From an uncultured Lachnospiraceae bacterium (GTDB taxonomy: Bacteria; Bacillota; Clostridia; Lachnospirales; Lachnospiraceae), in the NCBI GenBank assembly GCA_905236615.1, contig CAJORC010000076.1, positions 1 to 7,412 of the forward strand: 7,412 nt of DNA, written 5' to 3'. Position numbers and translations under genes: made by a program. Below the pieces are notes generated by a model. The model saw only the letters and a program-made list of their open reading frames with translations. It was not told the DNA's origin and made no database searches. Below are positions 1 to 5,681 of the stretch, one piece after another; within the stretch, counting starts at the first letter, position 1; every line of letters starts with the position of its first letter.

Positions 1-8
1 AAGAATAC

Positions 9-78
9 AAAAAAGCACCGTGGTTTCCGCAATTCATCCCACCACCTTTAGAGGTGGGGGATTTCTTGCTCACGGTGC
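9..78 (-). terminator. Compound stem-loop with T6 tail; inner hairpin resembles an IS200/IS605 end
   Basis: Nested inverted repeats: outer gcaccgtg (15-22) with cacggtgc (71-78); then gcaa (29-32) with ttgc (66-69); then atccc (36-40) with gggat (58-62); then ccacct (42-47) with aggtgg (52-57), closing a ttag loop. This makes about 23 bp with small internal loops and one bulged a. On the minus strand it is followed by TTTTTT (14-9), as in an intrinsic terminator. The inner hairpin, with flanks reading attcatccc and ggggatttc, is of the kind seen at the ends of IS200/IS605-type elements (from memory; not searched). No transposase is in the window, so it may be the end of an element lying to the left, a remnant, or simply a terminator. 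Confidence 0.6.
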
Positions 79-79
79 G

Positions 80-220
80 TTAAATAATTTCTATTTCTCC
101 TTTCATTGTAACACTAAAAGACGTGAAATCAATATTCATTTCAAGTGTATATATCCATTTATATTCTTCTTGGAATTTTGCCGGGAATCCGGCTGCGACT
201 GCACCGCGGTGCTTATGCAA
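80..220 (-). CDS. Possible small ORF, or gene remnant, of unknown function
   Basis: A minus-strand frame is open from 229 to the TAA at 82-80. No ATG is available near its 5' end; TTG at 220-218 has AAGG 6 nt upstream (46 codons), and ATG at 139-137 would give only 19 codons. The conceptual protein contains AAGFPAKFQEEYKWIYTLEM and ends FSVTMKGEIEII, an alternating hydrophobic/charged pattern that looks like real beta-strand protein. I do not recognise the family. It ends 2 nt before a stem-loop with T6, as a genuine gene would. Against it: it is short, the start is weak, the promoter at 235-263 would leave only an approximately 8-nt leader, and the promoter-like sequence at 105-132 lies inside it. 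It may be the tail of a decayed gene. Confidence 0.28.
   Translation of the reverse strand: MHKHRGAVAAGFPAKFQEEYKWIYTLEMNIDFTSFSVTMKGEIEII
105..132 (-). promoter_or_regulatory. Promoter-like sequence before the left-end stem-loop
   Basis: Minus strand: TTGATT (132-127), a 16-nt spacer ending in TGT, and TACAAT (110-105), an extended -10. The predicted transcript would start near 98 and run straight into the stem-loop and T6 at 78-9, giving an RNA of about 90 nt. The -10 context GTGTTACAATGA is identical to that of the rubrerythrin promoter. The sequence overlaps the possible small ORF, so only one of the two readings may be right. Confidence 0.4.
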
Positions 221-228
221 ATATTTGC
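181..228. repeat. Cluster of three short palindromes
   Basis: Three self-complementary 12-mers fall within 48 nt: ccgg-gaat-ccgg (181-192, 4-bp arms around a 4-nt loop), gcaccgcggtgc (201-212, perfect) and gcaaatatttgc (217-228, perfect). The middle one shares gcaccg with the outer stem of the structure at 15-78. They could be operator sites or folded RNA; none has a T-run on either strand, so they do not look like terminators. Confidence 0.5.
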
Positions 229-234
229 CTTAAA

Positions 235-263
235 AGGATAACTTAATTCAATATCAATGTCAA
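235..263 (-). promoter_or_regulatory. Promoter-like sequence reading left
   Basis: Minus strand: consensus -35 TTGACA (263-258), a 17-nt spacer and TATCCT (240-235) as a weaker -10 (4 of 6). It lies 15 nt beyond the YfhO terminator hairpin, where a new transcription unit would be expected to begin. The predicted start near 228 falls inside the palindrome at 217-228. The weak -10 keeps confidence low. Confidence 0.4.
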
Positions 264-277
264 GCCATTAGCCGGAC

Positions 278-310
278 ATAGAAAAACTGCCGCCTTTCAG
301 CAGCAGTTTT
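278..310 (-). terminator. Intrinsic terminator of the LtaS-like/YfhO operon
   Basis: On the minus strand, AAAACTGC (310-303) pairs with GCAGTTTT (290-283). A T-G wobble and two more GC pairs inside bring the stem to 11 bp around a 6-nt loop (TGAAAG). The 3' arm runs into a T-rich tract (TTTTTCTATG). It begins 5 nt after the YfhO TGA stop at 318-316. Confidence 0.88.
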
Positions 311-315
311 CTCAC

Positions 316-3066
316 TCATACCCCGACCAGATCACCGGGAACATCATCTTCTTTTTTATCTTTGTCCTTGTCTTTCTCTTTATTCTTCTCCCGTTCCTCT
401 TCCTCTTTTTCACGTTCACGCTCTCTTTCGCGTTCCCGTTCCTTTTCAAGCTCATGAAGGGCTTTAAGCTCCTCCAGCTCGTCAAAAGGCTGGGAAATAG
501 GTGAAACGGCTGCGGCAAGGCTTCGTCCGAACCTGCTTTCAAAAAAGAATGAAAGGGCAATCAGAATTACCGACACTATACTGATTATCAGACCTTCCTT
601 AAATCCTTTCGGGAAAAAGCTTACCTCAACACTGTGATGTCCCTCTTTAAGAAACGTACTTATATAAAGACTGTCAAACGTTTCTATTTCTGTTTCTTTG
701 CCATCAATTTTAAAGGTCCATCCATTCTCATAAGGTATCTGTAAAACCAGATGCCCATCAGAATTCATATCGATCTCTCCCTTAAGGCCGCTGTCCGTCA
801 CCTCAATACCCGTAAGCTTTTCCGAAGAATTTATCATATCGGTAAATTTCTGAACGGTAGCCGTATTCAGCCTGTAAATCTTAAAATCATACTTGCCTGA
901 CTTTCCCTCAGACATCTTAAAGGTAACCGACGTACCCTTTTTATGATAGCCGAGATCGAGTACATACTTATACTTCTTAGATGCATAGGTAAGCTCACTG
1001 CTGCCGTCGGAGAAACTAACTTTTACATCAGACGGTGTTTTACTACTGTCATAGATATAAAGATGCTCATCCTCACCAAAACTGATTCCTGCTGTCTTGG
1101 CATCTTCCTTTTCAATATGTTCCGTCAGTTCAAATGCCTTTTCATTAATTCCAAGTTCATATAGAAAGTCATTCTCAAGATTCAGCGGATTTGAACCATA
1201 TCCGAATCCTGTTTTTTCACCCTTGATGATTTCGCTGCAATCCTCTGTCGGTGAAAACAGTTCATCCGCATCCGTGTGAAGCACATATCCTGCCGGAAGT
1301 GTGTACTTTAATGCATAAAGTTCAGCCCCTTCTGAGGAAGAAATCTTATCCGCAATATCATCGGCACTCCAGCTTGCATTCGCAGGCACAAGCGTGTAGT
1401 GCTGTCCCATCATAGCTGCCGAAACAGGTGTCACTCCTTCATTTAAGTAAAACACCCTGCTGTTCTGCAATCCGTAGCGGTCACAATACTTCTTTATAAG
1501 ACCGTTATTAGTTGACGAGAAGCACGATAACGAGGAAAATCCTATCATTAAGGAATTATTGCGGATCTTTCTCTTAATCTCATCCACACGTCCCAATGGG
1601 TTATCCGCTGCCTCATTCAGCTTTTTAACCGTTTCGTTCAACTCTCTGTATGCTTCAAACGATCTGAAATAGTCAGTTCTTGAAATCGAATGACCATTTG
1701 TATAAAACTGATTTGCAGTAAGTTCCGCTGCCATACACACCAGTATTACGACATAGCTTAGTTTCAGATCTTTATCCCATTTCTTCATTTCGCGGTATAT
1801 CATGAAAAATACAAACCACGCAACCGCAAAACTGATATTGAAAATGAGTGTATCTTTATTCAGCGCATCATCCTTGTCCACGACCAGAATCACAAAAATA
1901 CCTGCCGCTGCAAGAACCATTGATGTGTAATAAGCAATCTTCCCGGCATCCCTTATATGAATAAATCCCTGATATGCAAGCGTCAGCAGGAACAAAATAT
2001 ATAGATATGACTGTCTTGCAGGAAGCGAATCCGGATAATTCAGGCCATGCCAGATATAGTTCAGCTGATTTAAGTTATAGCTTAAAATAAAGAAAGCAAT
2101 TACAAATATATCAACGATCTTATCTTTAAGTGAAACCTTCCTTGTCGCAAAATAAAGGCTTAGGAGAAATACCGAAAAAAGTCCGCAGTAAATGTTCGGC
2201 CAGTGGTCAAGACCCGTTTCCGTCGCAACAGCGATCAGATGACGCCCGAATATCTCCGGAATTTTCATGTAAAATATTCTTTCAGTCGGAAACTTGGAAC
2301 TTGTAAATGAAGTAAACTGCAAAGCTGCAAGTTCCGGAAGCATCAGTACCGCGCCAAAAGCTCCGGAAATAAGCGAATACCATCCAAATCGCCAGAGGCT
2401 TCCGAATCTGAAGCCTTTTTTTATTGTAAGAACAAGATAATATATCACCAGATACATGCAGAGCATTATGGAAAGGTAATAATTCGTATAGATTGAAAGT
2501 GCAAGTGCTATGCAGTAAAGGTAAGGCTTTTTCCCCGAATGGATATACTCAAGTCCTAAAATAACAAGCGGCGCAAGCACAAGCACATCCATCCACATCA
2601 CGTTCCAGTTATAAGCTGCCATGAAGCCGCTGAAAGCGTAGGCCATTCCGAAAAGGGGTATCGCGTAATCAGTCCTTTCAAAATGCCGTCTGAGATAATG
2701 CGAAAAAGTCAGGCCCATAAATCCGGTCTTTAAGACCACCATGTAGCTCATAAACTCCAGGATATATTTCTCAGGCAGAAGCAGACTCAGAAAGTTGAAA
2801 GGACTCGCCAGATAATATACATATATCGCCAGAAAATTCGCACCTATTCCAGATTTCCATGAATAGAACAGAGAATCCCCGCTCTTCAGCTTATTATAGA
2901 ACTCATAGAAAAACGGTGTATACTGCTGATAAAAGTCTTTCCTCAGAAATGTCTTATCTCCGAAAGGATAGATGCCGCTGATAATAAAAAGCAGCATGGT
3001 TGCAGCAAACGGCAGAATAAAGGAGATAATATAAAATTTTCGTGTCTCTTTGTCTATCTTATTCAT
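316..3066 (-). CDS. YfhO-family GT-C-type membrane glycosyltransferase with a highly charged tail
   Basis: This 916-residue protein (from the 3066 start) has about 13 transmembrane helices between residues 11 and 452, a large extracytoplasmic domain (about 455-820), one last helix (823-842) and a cytoplasmic tail. YfhO hallmarks are present: the first-loop KDFYQQYTPFF (43-53) with acidic D44, SWKSGIGANF (69-78), YYLASPFNFLS (84-94), and near the C-terminus YENGWTFKIDGK (779-790) with KEGHHSVEVSFFPKGF (807-822). In Bacillus, YfhO is the transferase that moves a sugar from a lipid-linked donor onto lipoteichoic acid outside the membrane. Co-transcription with, and an 8-nt overlap of, an LtaS-like gene support a related role here; the actual sugar and acceptor are not known. 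The tail (about 861-908) is unusual: a run of ER repeats, then E-rich and KD-repeat sequence, likely a charged single helix or disordered. A lipid-linked sugar donor enzyme (CsbB-like) is not in the window. Confidence 0.9.
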   Translation of the reverse strand: MNKIDKETRKFYIISFILPFAATMLLFIISGIYPFGDKTFLRKDFYQQYTPFFYEFYNKLKSGDSLFYSWKSGIGANFLAIYVYYLASPFNFLSLLLPEKYILEFMSYMVVLKTGFMGLTFSHYLRRHFERTDYAIPLFGMAYAFSGFMAAYNWNVMWMDVLVLAPLVILGLEYIHSGKKPYLYCIALALSIYTNYYLSIMLCMYLVIYYLVLTIKKGFRFGSLWRFGWYSLISGAFGAVLMLPELAALQFTSFTSSKFPTERIFYMKIPEIFGRHLIAVATETGLDHWPNIYCGLFSVFLLSLYFATRKVSLKDKIVDIFVIAFFILSYNLNQLNYIWHGLNYPDSLPARQSYLYILFLLTLAYQGFIHIRDAGKIAYYTSMVLAAAGIFVILVVDKDDALNKDTLIFNISFAVAWFVFFMIYREMKKWDKDLKLSYVVILVCMAAELTANQFYTNGHSISRTDYFRSFEAYRELNETVKKLNEAADNPLGRVDEIKRKIRNNSLMIGFSSLSCFSSTNNGLIKKYCDRYGLQNSRVFYLNEGVTPVSAAMMGQHYTLVPANASWSADDIADKISSSEGAELYALKYTLPAGYVLHTDADELFSPTEDCSEIIKGEKTGFGYGSNPLNLENDFLYELGINEKAFELTEHIEKEDAKTAGISFGEDEHLYIYDSSKTPSDVKVSFSDGSSELTYASKKYKYVLDLGYHKKGTSVTFKMSEGKSGKYDFKIYRLNTATVQKFTDMINSSEKLTGIEVTDSGLKGEIDMNSDGHLVLQIPYENGWTFKIDGKETEIETFDSLYISTFLKEGHHSVEVSFFPKGFKEGLIISIVSVILIALSFFFESRFGRSLAAAVSPISQPFDELEELKALHELEKEREREREREREKEEEEREKNKEKDKDKDKKEDDVPGDLVGV

Positions 3067-4903
3067 AATCATCCTTGTCATTGAAAAGCTCATAATACTG
3101 CATCTTTTCATATTCCGTAAGACTTCCGTCGGAACCTGTCTCCTTGACCGATCCGTCATTACCCTCAGAATCTGTCACATGTATTGAGCTTACAACAGGG
3201 TATTTTTTTGAAAAATCATTTAAGAACCGTCTGTAAGGATCAAGCGGGACACCTGCCGCAGTCAGCGTCAGATTTCCAAGGTAGTTGGCACTGATCTCCA
3301 CTCCGCTTCTTTCTTCTATATCATAGTTCGCCCATATTATAAAAGGAACGCGATAACGATCGGTAGTTTCTTTGAAATTCAGATCACTGCCCTTTTTACC
3401 TGCAAGATTCCAAACAGGCTCAACAACATAATCCGTAGGCTGGTGGTCTCCGAAAAAGACTATAATTGTCTTTTCATCAACATTCTTAAAATATTCTACC
3501 ATATCCTTAAACGCTGCGTCCGAAATCTTCTCAAGCGAAAGATATCTGGTGATAAGCTTATCGCCTTCTATGCCATCAATCGTTATATCCGGCTTGAAAT
3601 TATCAAATTCTCCCGAATATTCCGAATGATTCTGCATTGTGACATTGAATGAGAAAAATGGTGCATCGGAATTCTCATTATTTTTCTCAAATTCCTCTTC
3701 TATCTGTTTATAAAGACTTTCATCCGAAATATAGTCTCTTATGTACTTAGGGTTCCTGCTTTCAAAATAATCAAGGAAATGCATATCATCAAATCCCAAA
3801 AGCGGATAAACCCTGTCCCTGTCCCATCCTGTCGCTTTATACGGATGCATGGCAAGCGTATTATAACCGAGACTTTTCAGATAATTCGCCATAGAATCAG
3901 TTTTTGAATTTACAAACTGCTGATAAGGTATACATCCCTCAGGCAGAAATGCCAGTGAATTTCCGGTCAGGAACTCAAATTCCGTATTGGGTGTATTTCC
4001 GCCAACTATGGACGTATTCATGTATCCGCTGATGGTATTCTCCGCATTGTTCTGAAGCGAATGGATAAACGGCATATAATCTTCGTTTGTCGTAAACGGT
4101 GCCAGCACCTGAGGATCAGCAAACGCCTCATTCATAACAACGATAATGTTAGGAAGATCGTTCATATCGTAGTCCAACGGCAGATCTGAATAACCGTCAA
4201 GTATCTTCTTCTCCTCTGCCTGTGAATACCCTGCCGGCGTCTGAACCTGCATAAACTGTAATTCATAAATAAAAGCAAAGGCAACACCATCTCTCCATGT
4301 CATTGTCGTAGGAGTGAAAAGCTTGTCATAAACCTTGTATTTCTTGATCGTTGACTCGGCCTGACAGAATTTAGCATAAGGAAAGATAAGAATTATCGAA
4401 AGCACTACTCCTGCAGCCCTGATCGCAAGAGCTTTCTTATTCTCCTTTATTCCTGTGATCTTCAGATCGGCAAACTGTGCGATCACGATTATCACCAGAA
4501 AACATATCAGTGCCGTTATTGCCCTTTTATCAAGACTGTAATCATAATTATTCGCCACGCTTGCGGCTGTGCTCACTGAAAAAATGTCCCATGGCAGGAT
4601 CGGCTTTCCCCTGAATCTCTGAACATAATACTCCAGAAGCCCTAAAAAGCACATAAGAACCGCTTCTATCCTGAGCGACCATCTGAGACGTCCGGTTAAA
4701 AACAAAAGCAACAGATTAAAAATCTCAAAAAATAACGCATTTATGATCAGAAGCGATAATTTAATCCCCCACTTCTCATCCCATGGATCACGTATGAAAT
4801 ACTCCATACAATAGAAACTCAGGAATGGAATAATCAATAATAAAAGAATGTTTTTTACCCATCCCAGACATTTTTTTGATGAATCAGTAACTGAAACCTT
4901 CAT
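3059..4903 (-). CDS. LTA-synthase-family phosphoglycerol transferase (membrane sulfatase-fold enzyme)
   Basis: This 614-residue enzyme probably polymerises glycerol-phosphate units from phosphatidylglycerol on the outer face of the membrane, as LtaS does for lipoteichoic acid. Five transmembrane helices (about 16-36, 46-72, 76-94, 127-146, 158-178) precede an extracellular alkaline-phosphatase/sulfatase-fold domain (about 250-560). The catalytic set matches S. aureus LtaS by motif: E259 in NIIVVMNEAF (metal), T304 in GGNTPNTEF (nucleophile), W360/R362 in GWDRDR and H426 in MQNHSEY (substrate site), and D486/H487 in FFGDHQP (metal). A 50-residue polar, acidic C-terminal tail follows. The ATG is the only early Met. 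Its ribosome site AAAGGA (4922-4917) lies an unusually long 13 nt upstream, so translation may be modest. The stop lies inside the start of the YfhO gene (8-nt overlap). Whether the product is classical LTA or another glycerol-phosphate polymer cannot be read from sequence. Confidence 0.93.
   Translation of the reverse strand: MKVSVTDSSKKCLGWVKNILLLLIIPFLSFYCMEYFIRDPWDEKWGIKLSLLIINALFFEIFNLLLLFLTGRLRWSLRIEAVLMCFLGLLEYYVQRFRGKPILPWDIFSVSTAASVANNYDYSLDKRAITALICFLVIIVIAQFADLKITGIKENKKALAIRAAGVVLSIILIFPYAKFCQAESTIKKYKVYDKLFTPTTMTWRDGVAFAFIYELQFMQVQTPAGYSQAEEKKILDGYSDLPLDYDMNDLPNIIVVMNEAFADPQVLAPFTTNEDYMPFIHSLQNNAENTISGYMNTSIVGGNTPNTEFEFLTGNSLAFLPEGCIPYQQFVNSKTDSMANYLKSLGYNTLAMHPYKATGWDRDRVYPLLGFDDMHFLDYFESRNPKYIRDYISDESLYKQIEEEFEKNNENSDAPFFSFNVTMQNHSEYSGEFDNFKPDITIDGIEGDKLITRYLSLEKISDAAFKDMVEYFKNVDEKTIIVFFGDHQPTDYVVEPVWNLAGKKGSDLNFKETTDRYRVPFIIWANYDIEERSGVEISANYLGNLTLTAAGVPLDPYRRFLNDFSKKYPVVSSIHVTDSEGNDGSVKETGSDGSLTEYEKMQYYELFNDKDDYE
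3067..3076 (-). promoter_or_regulatory. Ribosome binding site that fixes the YfhO start
   Basis: AAGGA (3076-3072, minus strand) lies 5 nt before the ATG at 3066-3064. The same frame is open 93 nt further upstream with several Met codons, but those have no comparable site and would overlap the preceding gene by about 100 nt. One Met (3072-3070) lies within the ribosome site itself. The 3066 start also places the first transmembrane helix at residues 11-32, as expected. Confidence 0.8.
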
Positions 4904-4943
4904 TATATTAATAAAATCCTTTCATATCATTCATAACTTAACT

Positions 4944-4972
4944 ATTTTATATATGAAAAGGAAATGTGTCAA
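4944..4972 (-). promoter_or_regulatory. Sigma-A-type promoter of the LtaS-like/YfhO operon
   Basis: Minus strand: consensus -35 TTGACA (4972-4967), a 17-nt spacer, and -10 TAAAAT (4949-4944). The predicted start of transcription is near 4937, which leaves a leader of about 33 nt before the ATG at 4903. The -35 box begins only 8 nt after the first T of the rubrerythrin terminator tract, so terminator and promoter are packed back to back. Confidence 0.8.
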
Positions 4973-4979
4973 GAAGGTC

Positions 4980-5018
4980 AAAATGCCCGAAGCATCTGTA
5001 TACAGTGCCTCGGGCATT
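4980..5018 (-). terminator. Intrinsic terminator of rubrerythrin
   Basis: A perfect 9-bp inverted repeat (aatgcccga at 4982-4990, tcgggcatt at 5010-5018) continues inward as gca/tgc. It is capped by the 10-nt palindrome ctgtatacag (4996-5005). On the minus strand the stem runs into TTTT (4983-4980). A second, outer inverted repeat, aaggtca (4974-4980) with tgacctt (5027-5033), flanks the whole structure. It lies 29 nt after the rubrerythrin stop. The plus-strand side has no T-run, so it should terminate leftward transcription only. Confidence 0.82.
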
Positions 5019-5046
5019 AATAAACATGACCTTATTACAGTTTCAA

Positions 5047-5586
5047 TTAATAATTTTCTGCATTAACTTCGAAATAGCTCTGCGGATGAGCACAGGTCGG
5101 GCAGATATCAGGTGCCTTGGTTCCGACAACGATGTGACCACAGTTGCGGCACTCCCAAACCTTGACTTCGCTCTTCTCAAATACCTGTGCTGTCTCAACA
5201 TTCTTCAGGAGCGCGCGGTATCTTTCTTCATGATGCTTCTCTATTGCAGCAACCAGTCTGAACTTCTCTGCAAGCTCCTTAAAGCCCTCTTCTTCAGCAG
5301 TTTTGGCAAAGCCTTCATACATATCTGTCCACTCGTAGTTCTCACCATCAGCGGCAGCGGCAAGGTTAGCCTTCGTATCACCAATTCCCTCAAGTTCCTT
5401 GAACCACATCTTTGCATGCTCTTTTTCATTATCAGCAGTCTTCAAAAACAGGGCTGCGATCTGCTCATAACCTTCCTTTTTAGCTTTCGATGCAAAGTAA
5501 CTGTACTTGTTCCTTGCCTGTGACTCCCCTGCAAATGCCTCCAGCAGGTTTTTCTCAGTCTGTGTTCCCGCATACTTGTTGGCCAT
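5047..5586 (-). CDS. rbr: Rubrerythrin
   Basis: This 179-residue cytoplasmic non-haem iron protein reduces hydrogen peroxide to water in anaerobes, drawing electrons through rubredoxin and NAD(P)H oxidoreductases. The N-terminal ferritin-like four-helix domain (about 1-135) carries the diiron ligands: E21 in [11 protein letters not shown], the ExxH pair E54/H57 in [11 protein letters not shown], glutamates in the [11 protein letters not shown] segment (91-101), and E116/H119 in [13 protein letters not shown]-terminal rubredoxin-like domain follows, with CRNC (C146/C149) and CPTC (C162/C165) for the mononuclear Fe(SCys)4 site. The length and order are typical, and no key residue is missing. 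The start is set by a perfect AGGAGG at 5600-5595, 8 nt before ATG. It appears monocistronic: a promoter-like sequence lies in the 95-nt gap upstream and a strong terminator lies just after the stop. Confidence 0.98.
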   Translation of the reverse strand: MANKYAGTQTEKNLLEAFAGESQARNKYSYFASKAKKEGYEQIAALFLKTADNEKEHAKMWFKELEGIGDTKANLAAAADGENYEWTDMYEGFAKTAEEEGFKELAEKFRLVAAIEKHHEERYRALLKNVETAQVFEKSEVKVWECRNCGHIVVGTKAPDICPTCAHPQSYFEVNAENY

Positions 5587-5644
5587 AGTAAAATCCTCCT
5601 AATAGTATTCTCCATTGTAGATAAGTTACTAAAAAACCAACATC

Positions 5645-5653
5645 ATTGTAACA
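5645..5653 (-). promoter_or_regulatory. Probable rubrerythrin promoter (extended -10)
   Basis: Read on the minus strand, TGT TACAAT forms an extended -10 element about 59 nt upstream of the rubrerythrin ATG. No good -35 is seen at 17 nt. A second TACAAT at 5619-5614 is an alternative -10, also without a clear -35. The 12-mer GTGTTACAATGA containing this -10 occurs again on the minus strand at 114-103. I looked for a PerR-type palindrome, expected for rubrerythrins in some clostridia, and did not find a convincing one. Confidence 0.45.
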
Positions 5654-5681
5654 CATTTATGCAATTTGTTATATACTTAAA

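Noticed and set aside
20..241. Plus-strand 73-codon open frame across the left structured region.
   Set aside because: It runs through the stem-loop and palindromes, has no ribosome site, and its translation is a rich mix of F, C and H without recognisable pattern; the opposite strand reads more like protein.
340..486. Low-complexity stretch considered as a CRISPR-like or tandem repeat array.
   Set aside because: The repeats are only 6-nt codon pairs that encode the charged ER/KD tail in frame; there are no spacers or conserved repeat units.
3067..3159. Longer YfhO start 31 codons upstream.
   Set aside because: It would overlap the LtaS-like gene by about 100 nt and add a polar extension before the first membrane helix; the AAGGA site clearly points to the ATG at 3066.
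4908..4934. An 8-codon upstream reading frame (MNDMKGFY) ending 4 nt before the LtaS-like ATG, possibly a leader peptide.
   Set aside because: It begins only a few bases after the predicted transcript start and has no ribosome site; it contains no run of regulatory codons or paired attenuator stems.
4966..5523. Plus-strand 185-codon open frame opposite rubrerythrin.
   Set aside because: It is the shadow of a rubrerythrin with every iron ligand in place and a perfect ribosome site; the plus-strand product shows no known motif and starts inside a terminator hairpin.
5601..5681. PerR-type operator upstream of rubrerythrin.
   Set aside because: The region is AT-rich, but no inverted repeat close to the PerR consensus could be found by eye.
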